DNA of 64,000 nt from DASTFY01 sp963829955 (lineage in GTDB: Bacteria > Actinomycetota > Acidimicrobiia > Acidimicrobiales > Ilumatobacteraceae): NCBI GenBank assembly GCA_963829955.1, contig CAWHKS010000017.1, positions 1-64,000 of the forward strand, read 5' to 3'. Made by a program: the position numbers and the translations under genes. Position 1 is the first letter of the stretch. Every line of letters starts with the position of its first letter. Below the pieces are notes generated by a model. It saw only the letters and a program-made list of their open reading frames with translations, was not told the origin of the DNA and searched no databases. Shown piece after piece: positions 1 to 9,896 of the stretch.

Positions 1-7
1 CACCCCC

Positions 8-26
8 CCGGAAGCGGAGCTTCCGG
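8..26 (+). terminator. hairpin upstream of glmM
   Basis: An 8-bp perfect stem (CCGGAAGC / GCTTCCGG) with a GGA loop lies about 100 nt before glmM. No T-run follows. It may end a gene to the left of the window; in actinobacteria rplM-rpsI often precede glmM, but nothing of them is visible here. Confidence 0.3.
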
Positions 27-123
27 CGGGGACCCCGCAGCTCCCGCCGGGCAATGTGCGCTGCGCCCCCAAATCGCGGCCGCGCAGCCGCGCTGAGACC
101 CCGGCACCGCCCGGAGTCATCGA

Positions 124-1476
124 GTGGCCCTGCGCTTCGGCACGGACGGGGTCCGCGGCGTCGCCAACGCCGAACTGACGCCTGAACTGGCGCTGGTCCT
201 CGGCCGCGCCGCGGCACGCGTGCTCGCCGCCGACCGGGCGGTCATCGGCCGTGATCCCCGCCGCTCGGGGCCGATGATCGAAGGCGCGCTGGCCGCCGGC
301 TTCGCGTCCGCGGGCTGCACGGTCGACCTGGTCGGCGTGGTGCCGACACCGGCGGTGGCGCACCTGTGCGAGACGGGCGGCGGCATCGGTGCCGTCATCT
401 CCGCGTCGCACAACAACTTCGCCGACAACGGCATCAAGCTGTTCGCGCCGGGCGGCCGCAAGTTGCCCGACGATGTCGAGGAAGCCATCGAGACCGAGCT
501 CGAGCGCGAGCTCGCCGGCGACGTCGGCGCCCGGCCGAGCGGCACCGGTGTCGGTGTGATTCGGCCCGACCACGAGGGCACCCGACGGTACGTGGACCAC
601 CTGGTCAGCCTGTTCCCGGACCCGGGGACGCTGACCGGCCTCGCCATCGCGCTCGACTGCGCCAACGGGGCCACCAGCACGATCGCGCCGGAGGTGTTCG
701 ACCGGCTCGGGGCGCGGGTGGTCGTTCGCGCGGCAGCTCCCGATGGTTCCAACATCAACGACCGCTGCGGCGCCACCCACCCGGAGCCGCTGGCCGACGC
801 CGTCCACGACGGCGCGTTCGAACTCGGCCTTGCCTTCGACGGCGACGGCGACCGCTTGATCGCAGTGGACCACACGGGCGTCATCGTCGACGGTGACCAC
901 ATCATCGCCATCTGCGCGCTCGACCTCGAACGCCGGGGGCTGCTCCGCGACCACACCGTCGTCGTGACGGTCATGACGAACCTCGGTTTCCGGCTGGCCA
1001 TGGAGAAGGCCGGCATCCAGGTCGTGGAGACCGCGGTGGGAGACCGCTACGTGCTGGAGGCGCTGGAGGCCGGGCGATACTCGATGGGTGGCGAGCAGAG
1101 CGGGCATGTCGTGTTCCCCGACCTCGCCACCACGGGTGACGGCATCCTCACGGGCCTCGTCCTCACCGACGTGGTGCAGCGGTCGGGCCGGACGCTGGCC
1201 GAACTGGCCGCGGAGGCCATGACCCGCCTGCCCCAGGTCCTCGTGAACGTCCGCGTGAGCACGAACCCCGTGGCCCTCATGGATGCGGTGGCCAGGGAGA
1301 TCGCCGCCGCTGAGGAACGTCTGGGGCACGAAGGCCGCGTGCTCGTGCGGCCGAGCGGGACGGAGCCCCTCGTGCGGGTGATGGTGGAGGCGGCCGGCCA
1401 CGACGAGGCCGACGCCGTGGCCAACGAGTTGGCCGCCGCCCTGGCCGCCGCGTCGGTGGGGGGTGGCCGAAAGTAG
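124..1476 (+). CDS. glmM: phosphoglucosamine mutase GlmM
   Basis: Converts glucosamine-6-phosphate to glucosamine-1-phosphate in the cytosol, the step after GlmS towards UDP-GlcNAc and peptidoglycan. The 450-residue product has the normal family length. Visible motifs are the phosphoserine loop SASHN with the catalytic Ser at residue 95, the metal-binding loop DGDGDR at 239-244, the sugar loop GGEQSGH at 322-328 and the C-terminal phosphate loop RPSGTEP at 409-415. The GTG start is supported by GGAG at 113-116, 7 nt upstream, and by the family-typical N-terminus LRFGTDGVRG. The next gene, 11 bp downstream, is the GlmS-like enzyme that makes its substrate. Function is secure from the complete motif set. 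Confidence 0.97.
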   Translation: MALRFGTDGVRGVANAELTPELALVLGRAAARVLAADRAVIGRDPRRSGPMIEGALAAGFASAGCTVDLVGVVPTPAVAHLCETGGGIGAVISASHNNFADNGIKLFAPGGRKLPDDVEEAIETELERELAGDVGARPSGTGVGVIRPDHEGTRRYVDHLVSLFPDPGTLTGLAIALDCANGATSTIAPEVFDRLGARVVVRAAAPDGSNINDRCGATHPEPLADAVHDGAFELGLAFDGDGDRLIAVDHTGVIVDGDHIIAICALDLERRGLLRDHTVVVTVMTNLGFRLAMEKAGIQVVETAVGDRYVLEALEAGRYSMGGEQSGHVVFPDLATTGDGILTGLVLTDVVQRSGRTLAELAAEAMTRLPQVLVNVRVSTNPVALMDAVAREIAAAEERLGHEGRVLVRPSGTEPLVRVMVEAAGHDEADAVANELAAALAAASVGGGRK

Positions 1477-1479
1477 CCT
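1474..1479 (+). promoter_or_regulatory. -10 box for leaderless glmS
   Basis: TAGCCT ends 8 nt before the ATG at 1488, so a transcript starting 6-9 nt downstream would begin at or next to the start codon. Its first three bases are the TAG stop codon of glmM. No Shine-Dalgarno sequence is present. Confidence 0.45.
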
Positions 1480-1487
1480 GACCGGCC

Positions 1488-4400
1488 ATGTGCGGGATCG
1501 TCGCCATCCTCAGCCGGACTGGGGAACGCCCGACCCCCACCGACGCCGCGGTCCTGGAGGCGCTGGACGGCGCGCTGGCGGCGAGCTCGGACGCCAGTGG
1601 CTCGCTGGCGATGGTGCTCGACGCCGTGGCCGACCACGCAACCGTGGCCGACGGGTTGCTCCGCGGCGTGCCCGGCGTGCTGGCGCTGGCCGACCGTCCG
1701 GCGCTGATCCTGGCCGTCGAGGCCCGTCTCGACCAGCTCGACGCCTTCGTGGCTACCAGGGAGACCCTCGTCGAGGAGGGTGAGGGGACGTCCGGTCCGC
1801 TCGAGATCGCCGACATCGAGGAGACCAACGCCGCGCTGGTCAGGGCCAAGGACGTGCTGTGGGCCCTGCGGCGGGACCGCCTCCGTACGGCCGCCGCGGT
1901 GTCCGCGTTGGCCGGGCGCGACGGCCGGACCAGCACGCTGGCCGGCTTTTACGCCGTGCAGCTCGGACTATCCGCCATCGACCGGCTGGAGGTCCGCGGG
2001 CGGGACTCTGCGGGCCTCCACCTGTTCGTCTGGGACCATGGGCTCGACCTCGACGACCCGGAGCTGTCCGCCCGCCTCGCCGCCCGCGGGGAGGATCCGC
2101 TCTACCCGTCCGGCACGGTGCGGGTCACCGGGGGCGCCTTGTCGTTCGTGTACAAGGCGGCGGCCGAGATCGGCGAGTTGGGCGACAACACGGCCGCGCT
2201 GCGGGCGGCGATCCGCGACGACGGTCTGCTCCATCTCGCCCTCGCCGCGTCCGACGCGCGGGTCGCCGTGCTCGGCCACACCCGCTGGGCGAGCGTCGGC
2301 ATCATCTCCGAGCCCAATGCCCACCCTGTCAACAGTGACGAGGACACCGGTGATGGCACGGTCGACACGGACGGGCCCTACGTCGTGGCCGCCCTCAACG
2401 GCGACGTCGACAACCACGCGGACCTCCGGGCGCGCGCCGCGCTCGTCATCCCGTCGCCGATCACCACGGATGCCAAGGTCATCCCCGCGCTCGTGTCCCG
2501 GGAGGCGCGCCGCGCCGGCCTGGTGGAGGCGTTCCGGCGGACGGTGAGCACGTTCGACGGCTCGGTCGCCATCGCCGCGGCCAGCGCCGACGAGCCCGGC
2601 CAGGTGCTGCTGGCCCTACGCGGGAGCGGGCAGGGCCTGTACGTCGGCCTCGCCGACGACCTGACGATCGTGGCCAGCGAGCCGTACGGGCTGGTGGAGG
2701 TGACCGATCGCTACGTCCGGATGGACGGCGAGACCCCGGCCCACCCGGACCAGCCGTTGAGCAACGGCCAGGTCCTGACGCTCACGGCCGCCGCGGCCGG
2801 CGAGCTCGACGGGATCGTGCGCCTGGCCTACGACGGCACAGCGCTGCCTGTCCGGCCCGACGAGGTCGTGCAGGCCGAGGTGACGACCCGCGATATCGAT
2901 CGCGGCGATGCCCCCCACTTCCTGCTCAAGGAGATCAAGGAGGCGCCGCTCAGCTTCGCCAAGACCCTGCGCGGCCACATCGTCGAGCAGGACGGGCACC
3001 TGCGCGTCGCACTGGGCGACCAGGTCCTGCCTCCGTCGGTGCGGTCGAGGCTGGCGAGCGGCACCATCCGGCGGGTCCTGTGCATCGGCCAGGGCACGGC
3101 CGCGGTGGCGTCGCAGTCCGTCGCCGCACTGCTGGTCCGCCTGTCTCACGACCAGCTCGACATCGACCCCATCACGGCCACCGAGCTGTCCGGCTTCCAC
3201 CTGCGGTCCCGCATGGACGACACCCTCGTCATCGCCGTCAGCCAGAGCGGGACCACGACGGACACCAACCGCACCGTGGACCTGGCCCGGGCGAGGGGGG
3301 CGGCCGTCATCGGCATCGTCAACCGCCGCCAGAGCGACCTGACGGAGAAGGCCGACGGCGTGCTCTACACGTCCGACGGGCGCGACGTAGAGATGAGCGT
3401 CGCCTCCACGAAGGCCTTCTACTCACAGGTCGCCGCCGGTGCGCTGCTGGCCTGTGCCATCACCGAGGCGGTCGGGTGCAGCAGCGACCGCGAGCGACAC
3501 ACGCTCCTCGCCGGCCTCCGCGAGCTGCCCGCGGCCCTGCACCGCGTCCTCGCGCTGCAGCCCGAGATCGCGGAGGTGGCCCGCCGGCTGGCGCCGTCCC
3601 GCCGCTACTGGGCGGTGGTGGGGAACGGACCCAACACGGTGGCTGCCGAGGAGATCCGGATCAAGCTCAGCGAGCTCTGCTACAAGTCGATCGCCTGCGA
3701 CGTCACCGAGGACAAGAAGCACATCGACCTCTCCTCGGAGCCGCTGATCCTGGTGTGCGCGACGGGCCTGGTCGGATCGACGGCGGACGACGTGGCCAAG
3801 GAGGTCGCCATCTTCCGTGCCCACAAGGCGGCGCCCGTCGTCATCGCCACGGAGGGCGAGGAGCGTTTCCGCGCCACGCCGGCGGTCATCACCGTGCCCC
3901 GCGTCGAGCCGGAGCTGGCGTTCGTGCTGGCGGCCATGGTCGGGCACCTGTTCGGCTACGAGGCCGCGCTCGCCATCGACGCGCTGGCCCGGCCGCTGCA
4001 CGAGGCGCGCGAGGTGATCGAGCTCGCGGTCGGGACGGGTGCGCCGGCGCCCGACGAGCTGCTCGACGGGCTGCGCGAGTCCCTCATCCCGCTGGCCCAA
4101 CGCTTCTCGGACGGGCTGCGCAGCGGCGCGTACGACGGCAACCTGGAGGCGTCGACGGCGGTGGCGCTGGTCGGACGGCTGCGGGACATCGCCAGCGAGG
4201 CGCCACTCGAGTCCTACCAGCGGGAGTCCGGCCGGCTCGCCACGCCGGCAGGCCTCGTCGACGACCTGACCACTTCCCTGAGCCGGGCCATCGAGGAGCT
4301 GACGCGGCCGGTCGACGCCATCAAGCACCAGGCCAAGACCGTGACCGTCGGGATCTCCCGATCGGACGAGGCGCTGCTCGATCGGGAGCTCGTGCAGGCC

Positions 4401-4937
4401 GTCCTGGCCGCCGGTGCGCCGCGCGAGCGGCTGGGGTACACGACGCTGCGCTCGTTGGCCGCGCTCGATCCGGCGGTGGAGTCCGTCGTCGGGTTCACAC
4501 GGTACGCGATCGAAGCGGACCCAGCGGACGGCGCGGCCACCATCGAGATCGTGGACCGCGGCGGCGTGTCATTGAGCGTGCCGTCGCGCGTCGACCGCAA
4601 CCCGCAGCTCCAGGGCACGAAGCGGCGGGTGGCCATGGAGCGCGAGCTGCTCGTCGCCCGCGGCCGCAGCGACGGCCGGACCGTGCTGATGGTGCCCGAG
4701 GTCAAGGGTTCCCAGTGCACCGGCATCACCCTCGTGCACGCGGTCTTCGCCGACCGGCTGGCCGCGCCGGTGGCGCGGGCGGTGCTGCAGGGATGGGACC
4801 GCCGGTACGACCGGCTGGTCGACTGGGTCACTGAGACCGAGGGCGGTTTCCGGGACGACCTGCTGGCCGAGATCCCGGTGATCGACCTCCTCACGGTGCC
4901 GGTCAGCGACCTGGCCGAACTGTGGCGTCCGAGCTGA
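1488..4937 (+). CDS. glmS: very large GlmS-like glutamine-fructose-6-phosphate aminotransferase
   Basis: Expected to make glucosamine-6-phosphate from fructose-6-phosphate and glutamine. At 1149 residues it is nearly twice the usual ~610. The N-terminus MCGIVAIL supplies the glutaminase nucleophile Cys2, but the matching RGxDSAG motif comes only at 170-176 (about residue 26 in E. coli GlmS), so ~140 extra residues are inserted. GHTRWA (263-268) and PNAHPV follow. Two SIS domains span about 528-845, with SQSGTTTDTN and SVASTKAF in the first and TEDKKH (E741) where canonical enzymes have GELKHG. A motif like the usual C-terminal catalytic tail, HQAKTVTVG (Lys950), is followed by ~200 residues of unrecognised sequence. 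Context next to glmM supports GlmS function; the inserts are unexplained. It could also be a paralogue with altered specificity. Confidence 0.85.
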   Translation: MCGIVAILSRTGERPTPTDAAVLEALDGALAASSDASGSLAMVLDAVADHATVADGLLRGVPGVLALADRPALILAVEARLDQLDAFVATRETLVEEGEGTSGPLEIADIEETNAALVRAKDVLWALRRDRLRTAAAVSALAGRDGRTSTLAGFYAVQLGLSAIDRLEVRGRDSAGLHLFVWDHGLDLDDPELSARLAARGEDPLYPSGTVRVTGGALSFVYKAAAEIGELGDNTAALRAAIRDDGLLHLALAASDARVAVLGHTRWASVGIISEPNAHPVNSDEDTGDGTVDTDGPYVVAALNGDVDNHADLRARAALVIPSPITTDAKVIPALVSREARRAGLVEAFRRTVSTFDGSVAIAAASADEPGQVLLALRGSGQGLYVGLADDLTIVASEPYGLVEVTDRYVRMDGETPAHPDQPLSNGQVLTLTAAAAGELDGIVRLAYDGTALPVRPDEVVQAEVTTRDIDRGDAPHFLLKEIKEAPLSFAKTLRGHIVEQDGHLRVALGDQVLPPSVRSRLASGTIRRVLCIGQGTAAVASQSVAALLVRLSHDQLDIDPITATELSGFHLRSRMDDTLVIAVSQSGTTTDTNRTVDLARARGAAVIGIVNRRQSDLTEKADGVLYTSDGRDVEMSVASTKAFYSQVAAGALLACAITEAVGCSSDRERHTLLAGLRELPAALHRVLALQPEIAEVARRLAPSRRYWAVVGNGPNTVAAEEIRIKLSELCYKSIACDVTEDKKHIDLSSEPLILVCATGLVGSTADDVAKEVAIFRAHKAAPVVIATEGEERFRATPAVITVPRVEPELAFVLAAMVGHLFGYEAALAIDALARPLHEAREVIELAVGTGAPAPDELLDGLRESLIPLAQRFSDGLRSGAYDGNLEASTAVALVGRLRDIASEAPLESYQRESGRLATPAGLVDDLTTSLSRAIEELTRPVDAIKHQAKTVTVGISRSDEALLDRELVQAVLAAGAPRERLGYTTLRSLAALDPAVESVVGFTRYAIEADPADGAATIEIVDRGGVSLSVPSRVDRNPQLQGTKRRVAMERELLVARGRSDGRTVLMVPEVKGSQCTGITLVHAVFADRLAAPVARAVLQGWDRRYDRLVDWVTETEGGFRDDLLAEIPVIDLLTVPVSDLAELWRPS

Positions 4938-4965
4938 CGCCGGCGGGGGAGGCGTCGAGCGGCCC

Positions 4966-5331
4966 GTGATCGGCGTGGGTCTCGACCTGGTCGACATCGA
5001 GCGGTTTCGGGCCGTGTTGGCCCGCCAGCCGGCGCTGCGCGAGCGCCTGTTCACCGGAGACGAGCTGGCCCTGGCGCGGGCCCGCCGGGACCCGGTGCCC
5101 GCGCTGGCCGTGCGCTTCGCCGCCAAGGAGGCGGTGATGAAGGCGCTCGGCGTGGGGCTGGGAGCGTTCGGCTTCCACGACGTCGAGGTGCTGAAGCTCG
5201 ACTCCGGCGCGCCCGAGCTGCGGATCACGGGTGCCGCCGCCGTCCTGGCCGGCGAGCGCGGCGTGACCGGCTGGCAGATCTCGCTCAGCCACTCGGTGAC
5301 GACGGCGGGAGCGGTGGTCAGCGCGCTCTGA
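4966..5331 (+). CDS. acpS: holo-[acyl-carrier-protein] synthase
   Basis: Transfers 4'-phosphopantetheine from CoA to a serine of acyl carrier protein. The 121-residue product has the short AcpS length and both signature motifs: GVGLDLVDIERF at the N-terminus (Mg ligand Asp7) and FAAKEAVMKALG at 51-62 (Glu55). The GTG at 4966 places GVGLDLVDIERF at the extreme N-terminus, as in the family. It follows the GlmS-like gene by 28 bp, a usual actinobacterial arrangement, and is probably cotranscribed with it. The protein is complete and has no unusual feature. Confidence 0.95.
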   Translation: MIGVGLDLVDIERFRAVLARQPALRERLFTGDELALARARRDPVPALAVRFAAKEAVMKALGVGLGAFGFHDVEVLKLDSGAPELRITGAAAVLAGERGVTGWQISLSHSVTTAGAVVSAL

Positions 5332-5338
5332 CGGGTTC

Positions 5339-5344
5339 TACCCT
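5339..5344 (+). promoter_or_regulatory. -10 box for leaderless aldehyde dehydrogenase gene
   Basis: TACCCT ends 6 nt before the ATG at 5351; there is no Shine-Dalgarno sequence in the 19-bp gap after acpS. Confidence 0.45.
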
Positions 5345-5350
5345 GGGGCG

Positions 5351-6754
5351 ATGCCCTCCGTCGCCGAACCGACCGTCCCGCTCAGCCCGGGCGAGGTGGT
5401 CAAGGCGATGCGGGCCGCCCACGAAGAGGGGCTCCTGCGGGACGTGGCCGCTCGCAAGGCCCAGCTGCGCCAGCTCCGGCGGCTCTTGGTCGAGAACGAG
5501 GAGCGGCTGCTCGGCGCGCTGGCGGCCGATCTCGGCAAGCCCGCGATCGAGGCCTACGCGGCGGACGTCGGCTTCACCGTGCGCGAGATCACCGGGATCC
5601 TGGACCACCTCGACCGCTGGGTGAAGCCCCGCCCGGTCCACGTGCCGATGGTGACCCGGCCCGGCAAGGCCTGGGTCATCCCGGAGCCGCTCGGGGTGGT
5701 GCTGGTGATGGCCCCGTGGAACTACCCGATCCAGCTGTTGTTGGCCCCGGCCGCGGCGGCGCTGGCCGCCGGCAACCCGGTCGTGCTCAAGCCATCCGAG
5801 ATCAGCGGGCACACGGCGACCGCGCTGGTCGAGCTCGTCCCTCGCTACCTGGACGAGCGGGTGGTGGCGGTGGTGACCGGCGGCGTCGAACAGGCGACCG
5901 CGCTGCTGGCCGAGCGCTTCGACCACATCTTCTACACCGGCAACGGCCGGGTCGGCCGCGTGGTCATGACCGCGGCCGCGCAGCACCTCACCCCGGTCAC
6001 CTTGGAGCTCGGCGGCAAGAGCCCGGCCGTCGTCGCCGCCGACGCCAACCTGGCCGTGGCGGCCCGGCGCATCGCCTGGGCCAAGTTCCTCAACGCCGGT
6101 CAGACCTGTGTGGCGCCGGACTACGTCCTCGTCGACCGATCCGTGGAGCCCCGCCTGGTGGAGCTCCTGCGCAACGCGGTCGCAGACATGTACGGGGCCA
6201 ATCCGCAGGCCAGCCACGACCTCGCCCGCATCGTCAACGACAACCACTTCTCCCGCCTCGTCGGCCTGCTCGACGCCGGTGGCTACGGCACGGTCGCCTG
6301 TGGCGGTGGGCACGATCGGGCCACGCGCTATGTCGCGCCCACGGTGCTGACCGGGGTCGATTCCGGCGCCGCGGTGATGGGCGAGGAGATCTTCGGGCCC
6401 ATCCTCCCGGTGCTGGCGGTCGACGACGTCGACGAGGCCATCGCCTTCATCAACGGGCGCGACAAGCCGTTGGCCCTCTACGTCTTCGGCGGTGACGCCG
6501 CCACGACGAAGGTGGTCGAGCGCACCTCGGCCGGCGGAGTGTGCATCAACCACGCGGTGCTGCACGTGGCCCTGCCCGACCTGCCCTTCGGCGGGGTGGG
6601 CGAGAGCGGGATGGGCGCGTACCACGGCCAGGCCGGGTTCGACCGCTTCAGCCACCTGAAGTCAGTGCTGGCCAAGCCGACCCGCCCCGACCCGACGGTC
6701 CTCTATCCCCCCTACAGCCGCATCAAGCGCTGGCTCATCCGCCGCGCCGTGTGA
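5351..6754 (+). CDS. NAD(P)-dependent aldehyde dehydrogenase, class 3-like
   Basis: Oxidises an aldehyde to a carboxylic acid. The 467 residues carry the full catalytic set: the substrate-channel motif APWNYPI, the general base in LELGGKSP (Glu219) and the nucleophile in NAGQTCVAPDY (Cys253). The length, APDYVL after the cysteine, and the tail YPPYSRIKRWL match the ALDH3 (fatty and aromatic aldehyde) branch. The last hydrophobic-basic residues may touch the membrane, as in some ALDH3 enzymes, but there is no clear TM helix. The gene sits between acpS and nnr with its own putative promoter. The natural substrate cannot be told from sequence. Confidence 0.93.
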   Translation: MPSVAEPTVPLSPGEVVKAMRAAHEEGLLRDVAARKAQLRQLRRLLVENEERLLGALAADLGKPAIEAYAADVGFTVREITGILDHLDRWVKPRPVHVPMVTRPGKAWVIPEPLGVVLVMAPWNYPIQLLLAPAAAALAAGNPVVLKPSEISGHTATALVELVPRYLDERVVAVVTGGVEQATALLAERFDHIFYTGNGRVGRVVMTAAAQHLTPVTLELGGKSPAVVAADANLAVAARRIAWAKFLNAGQTCVAPDYVLVDRSVEPRLVELLRNAVADMYGANPQASHDLARIVNDNHFSRLVGLLDAGGYGTVACGGGHDRATRYVAPTVLTGVDSGAAVMGEEIFGPILPVLAVDDVDEAIAFINGRDKPLALYVFGGDAATTKVVERTSAGGVCINHAVLHVALPDLPFGGVGESGMGAYHGQAGFDRFSHLKSVLAKPTRPDPTVLYPPYSRIKRWLIRRAV

Positions 6755-6767
6755 CGCCGCGGCTGCC

Positions 6768-8126
6768 GTGATCCCGGTCGTCACGCCCGCCGAGATGGGC
6801 GAGATCGACGCTGCCGCCCCCGAACCGGTGGAGGAGCTGATCGAGCGGGCCGGCGCGGCGGTGGCGCGCACCGCCGTCGCCATGCTGGGCGGAACGTACG
6901 GGCGGCGGGTGGTGGTCATCGCCGGCAAGGGCAACAACGGCAATGACGGCCGGGCCGCGGCGCGGCGGCTGGTGGGCCGAGGCGTCGCCGTGCTGGTGGT
7001 GGAGGCGGCCGAGGTCCCGGCCCGGATCGACGGCGCCGACCTGGTCATCGACGCCGCCTACGGGACCGGGTTCCGCGGCTCCTGGGACGCGCCGGACACC
7101 GGTGACGCGAAGGTGCTCGCGGTCGACATCCCGAGCGGAGTCGACGGGTTGACCGGGGCGGCCGGCGACGGCGTGCTCCACGCCGACCGCACCGTCACGT
7201 TCGCGGCGATGAAGCCGGGCCTGCTGCTCCCGCCGGGATCGGTCTACCCGGGCGAGATCGAGGTCGCCGACATCGGGCTCGATGTCAGCCGCGCCCGTGC
7301 CCATCTGGTGACCGCTGGGGACGTGAGCCGCTGGCTGGTGCCGCGGGCTGCCGACACCCACAAGTGGCATGCCGCGGTGGCCGTCGTGGCCGGCTCCCCT
7401 GGCATGTCGGGCGCGGCCCGGCTGGTGACAGCGGCGGCGATGCGGACCGGCGCCGGCTACGTGCGCCTCTCGACCCCGGGCGGGCAGCACGACCCCGGCG
7501 TGCCGACCGAGGCTGTGACCCGGTCGCTGCCCCCGGCCTCGTGGGCGGCCACGGTGACGAAGGACCTCGATCGGTTCAAGGCGCTGGTCGTCGGGCCCGG
7601 CCTGGGCCGCAGCGACGCCACCACCGCCGAGGTGCGCGAGCTGGTGGCCGAGGCCCAGGTGCCGGTCGTGGTGGACGGCGACGGGCTGTTCGCGCTGGCC
7701 TGGTCGGCCGAGGGCGCCGCGTCGCTGCTGCGGAACCGACCGGGACCGACCGTGCTCACTCCGCACGACGGCGAGTTCGCGTTGCTGGCCGGGCGCAAGC
7801 CGGGGGCGGACCGCCTGGCCGCAGCGCGGGCGCTGGCCACGGCGACGGGTGCGGTCGTGTTGCTGAAGGGGCCGGCGACCGTCGTGGCCGAGCCGGCCGG
7901 CGCCGTGCTGCTCTCGACGGCAGGAGACGAGCGGCTGGCCACGGCAGGGACCGGGGATGTGCTGTCCGGGATCGTCGGCGCCCTGCTCGCGCAGCAGGTC
8001 CCGGCGTTCAAGGCCGCCGCGGCCGGCGCCTGGCTGCACGGGCGAGCCGCGGCGAGCGGACCGGAACGGGGGCTCGTGGCGTCGGACCTGCCCGGGCTGC
8101 TGCCGGGCGTCCTGGAGTCCCTGTGA
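6768..8126 (+). CDS. nnr: bifunctional NAD(P)HX epimerase / ADP-dependent dehydratase
   Basis: Repairs hydrated NADH and NADPH. The N-terminal YjeF epimerase domain (about 1-200) has GKGNNGNDG at 53-61 and VDIPSGVDG; it is slightly short at its start. The C-terminal carbohydrate-kinase-like dehydratase domain (about 210-452) has the nucleotide-site motifs LTPHDGEF and AGTGDVLSG (about 393-401). The GTG start follows the ALDH stop by 13 bp. Its stop overlaps the next start by 4 bp (GTGA at 8123-8126), implying translational coupling to alr, an arrangement common in actinobacteria. Confidence 0.95.
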   Translation: MIPVVTPAEMGEIDAAAPEPVEELIERAGAAVARTAVAMLGGTYGRRVVVIAGKGNNGNDGRAAARRLVGRGVAVLVVEAAEVPARIDGADLVIDAAYGTGFRGSWDAPDTGDAKVLAVDIPSGVDGLTGAAGDGVLHADRTVTFAAMKPGLLLPPGSVYPGEIEVADIGLDVSRARAHLVTAGDVSRWLVPRAADTHKWHAAVAVVAGSPGMSGAARLVTAAAMRTGAGYVRLSTPGGQHDPGVPTEAVTRSLPPASWAATVTKDLDRFKALVVGPGLGRSDATTAEVRELVAEAQVPVVVDGDGLFALAWSAEGAASLLRNRPGPTVLTPHDGEFALLAGRKPGADRLAAARALATATGAVVLLKGPATVVAEPAGAVLLSTAGDERLATAGTGDVLSGIVGALLAQQVPAFKAAAAGAWLHGRAAASGPERGLVASDLPGLLPGVLESL

Positions 8127-9283
8127 CGGTGCCGCTCGCCGACCCCCGGCGCCAGGCCTGGGTGGAGGTGGACCTGGGTGCCATCGCCGCCAACGTGGGC
8201 GTGCTGGCCGAGACCGTGGCCCCGGCGGCGCTCTGGGTGGTCGTCAAGGCCGACGGCTACGGCCACGGGGCCGCTCCCGTCGCCCGTGCCGCGCTCGAAG
8301 CCGGCGCCGAAGGCCTGTGCGTGGCGCTCGTCCAGGAGGGGGTCGCCCTGCGCCAGGCCGGCATCCTGGCCCCGGTGCTCGTGCTGTCCGAGCAGCCCGA
8401 GGATCAGCTCGACGAGCTCGTCCGCTGGCGGCTCACGGCGACCGCGTACTCGCTCGATCAGCTGGAGGCGCTGGCCCACGAGGCCCGGGAAGCCGGGGGT
8501 GCGACGGTGCGGGTCCACCTCAAGGTGGACACCGGCATGCACCGGGTGGGCGCGCGCACGGACGAGCTCGTGCCCCTCGTCCAGGCGCTGCTGGCCCGGC
8601 CGGAGCTGCGTTGGGAGGGCTTGTGGACGCACCTGGCCCGGGCCGACGAGACGAGGGTGTCGACCACCGTCACCCAGCTCGCCCGGCTGGACGCCGCCAT
8701 CGGCGTGATGCAGGAGGCCGGGTACCCGCCGCCGCTCGTCCACGCCGCCAACTCGGCCGGCGCGCTGGCGTGGGGACCGGCGGCCCGTCGCGACATGGTG
8801 CGGTCCGGCATCGCCGTGTACGGCATTCCCCCCGGCCCCGAGGTGGCGGCGGAGTGCGCCGAGCTGCAGCCGGCGCTGTCGCTGCGGGCCTGCGTCACCC
8901 ACGTGCAGCGGGTGCCGCCCGGGGAGGGCATCTCGTACGGGCACCGACTCGTCCTCGAGCGCGAGGCAACGATCGCCACGCTCCCGCTCGGCTACGCCGA
9001 CGGCGTACCCCGCCGGCTGGGGGACCGGGGCGGCGAGGTGCTGCTCGGCGGACGGCGCCGTGCGATCGCGGGGGCCGTCACCATGGATCAGCTCATGGTC
9101 GACTGCGGTGATGACTTCGTCGCGCCCGGCGACGAGGCGGTGTTGATCGGTGTGCAAGGCGGCGAGGAGATCACGGCCAGCGAGTGGGCGGAGCGGTTGG
9201 AGACCATCGCCTACGAGGTGGTCACGGGGCTCAGTCCGCGGCTGCCCCGCCGCTACGAGGGCGAGGAGCCCGAGCCGGCCTGA
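8123..9283 (+). CDS. alr: alanine racemase
   Basis: PLP enzyme interconverting L- and D-alanine for peptidoglycan. The GTG start overlaps the nnr stop (GTGA) and gives 386 residues, the normal length. Lys42 in [11 protein letters not shown] is the PLP Schiff-base lysine. The opposing catalytic tyrosine lies in GISYGHRL, followed by [11 protein letters not shown], and [10 protein letters not shown] contains the second-subunit active-site region. Cytosolic. It links the cell-wall genes upstream (glmM, GlmS-like) to the t6A block downstream. No anomaly. Confidence 0.96.
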   Translation: MTVPLADPRRQAWVEVDLGAIAANVGVLAETVAPAALWVVVKADGYGHGAAPVARAALEAGAEGLCVALVQEGVALRQAGILAPVLVLSEQPEDQLDELVRWRLTATAYSLDQLEALAHEAREAGGATVRVHLKVDTGMHRVGARTDELVPLVQALLARPELRWEGLWTHLARADETRVSTTVTQLARLDAAIGVMQEAGYPPPLVHAANSAGALAWGPAARRDMVRSGIAVYGIPPGPEVAAECAELQPALSLRACVTHVQRVPPGEGISYGHRLVLEREATIATLPLGYADGVPRRLGDRGGEVLLGGRRRAIAGAVTMDQLMVDCGDDFVAPGDEAVLIGVQGGEEITASEWAERLETIAYEVVTGLSPRLPRRYEGEEPEPA

Positions 9284-9309
9284 GCGCCGGACGCTCCCTG
9301 CCTGCTCAT

Positions 9310-9315
9310 TAGCAT
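9310..9315 (+). promoter_or_regulatory. -10 box for leaderless udg-tsaE unit
   Basis: TAGCAT ends 8 nt before the GTG at 9324, in the 40-bp gap after alr. No ribosome binding site is visible, so a leaderless transcript is the simplest reading. Confidence 0.5.
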
Positions 9316-9323
9316 CGTCCGGC

Positions 9324-9896
9324 GTGCCGGACGCCCTGGAGCTGCTCGCCGCCGAGGCGTCGACGTGCACGCGGTGCCGGCTCAGTGAAGGCCGCACGCA
9401 GGTGGTCTTCGGCATGGGCGACCCGGCGGCCAACCTGATGTTCATCGGCGAAGGCCCGGGCGAGCAGGAGGACCGCCAGGGCCTGCCGTTCGTGGGCCGC
9501 AGCGGCCAGCTCCTCGACCGGCTCCTGCGCGAGGAGCTCGGCATCACTCGCGACCGCGTCTACATCGCCAACGTCGTGAAGTGCCGGCCGCCCGGCAACC
9601 GCGATCCGAAGCCCGACGAGATCGACGCCTGCCGCCCGTACCTGCAGCAGCAGCTCGACCTCATCCGACCGGCGGCCGTCGTCACGCTGGGGCGGTTCGC
9701 GGCCCAGTGGCTGCTCGGGACCACCGAGGGCATCACCCGCCTGCGGGGCCGCAGCTACCCGTTCGCCCACGGCGTGCTGATCCCGACGCTGCACCCGGCG
9801 GCCGCGCTGCGGGGCGGGGCGGAACCACTGGGGCAGATGCGCTCCGATTTCGTACGGGCCAAGTTCGCGCTGGCCGTCGCGGGCGTGGCGCTGTGA
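9324..9896 (+). CDS. family 4 (Fe-S) uracil-DNA glycosylase
   Basis: Removes uracil from DNA. The 190 residues match the family 4 enzymes of actinobacteria and thermophiles. Four cysteines expected to hold a 4Fe-4S cluster are present: Cys15 and Cys18 (CTRC), Cys87 (KCRPPGNR) and Cys103 (DACRPYL). The catalytic motif GEGPGEQED is at about 42-50 and the second uracil-binding motif contains TLHPAAAL near the C-terminus. The GTG at 9324 was chosen because the frame upstream runs inside alr and because a -10 box sits 8 nt before it. The stop overlaps the tsaE start by 4 bp, so DNA repair is coupled to tRNA modification genes in one transcript. Confidence 0.94.
   Translation: MPDALELLAAEASTCTRCRLSEGRTQVVFGMGDPAANLMFIGEGPGEQEDRQGLPFVGRSGQLLDRLLREELGITRDRVYIANVVKCRPPGNRDPKPDEIDACRPYLQQQLDLIRPAAVVTLGRFAAQWLLGTTEGITRLRGRSYPFAHGVLIPTLHPAAALRGGAEPLGQMRSDFVRAKFALAVAGVAL

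Noticed and set aside
3080..4834. A 584-codon frame on the plus strand inside the GlmS-like gene
   Set aside because: Arg/Gly/Pro-rich shadow of the SIS-domain region; the true frame has clear catalytic motifs throughout.
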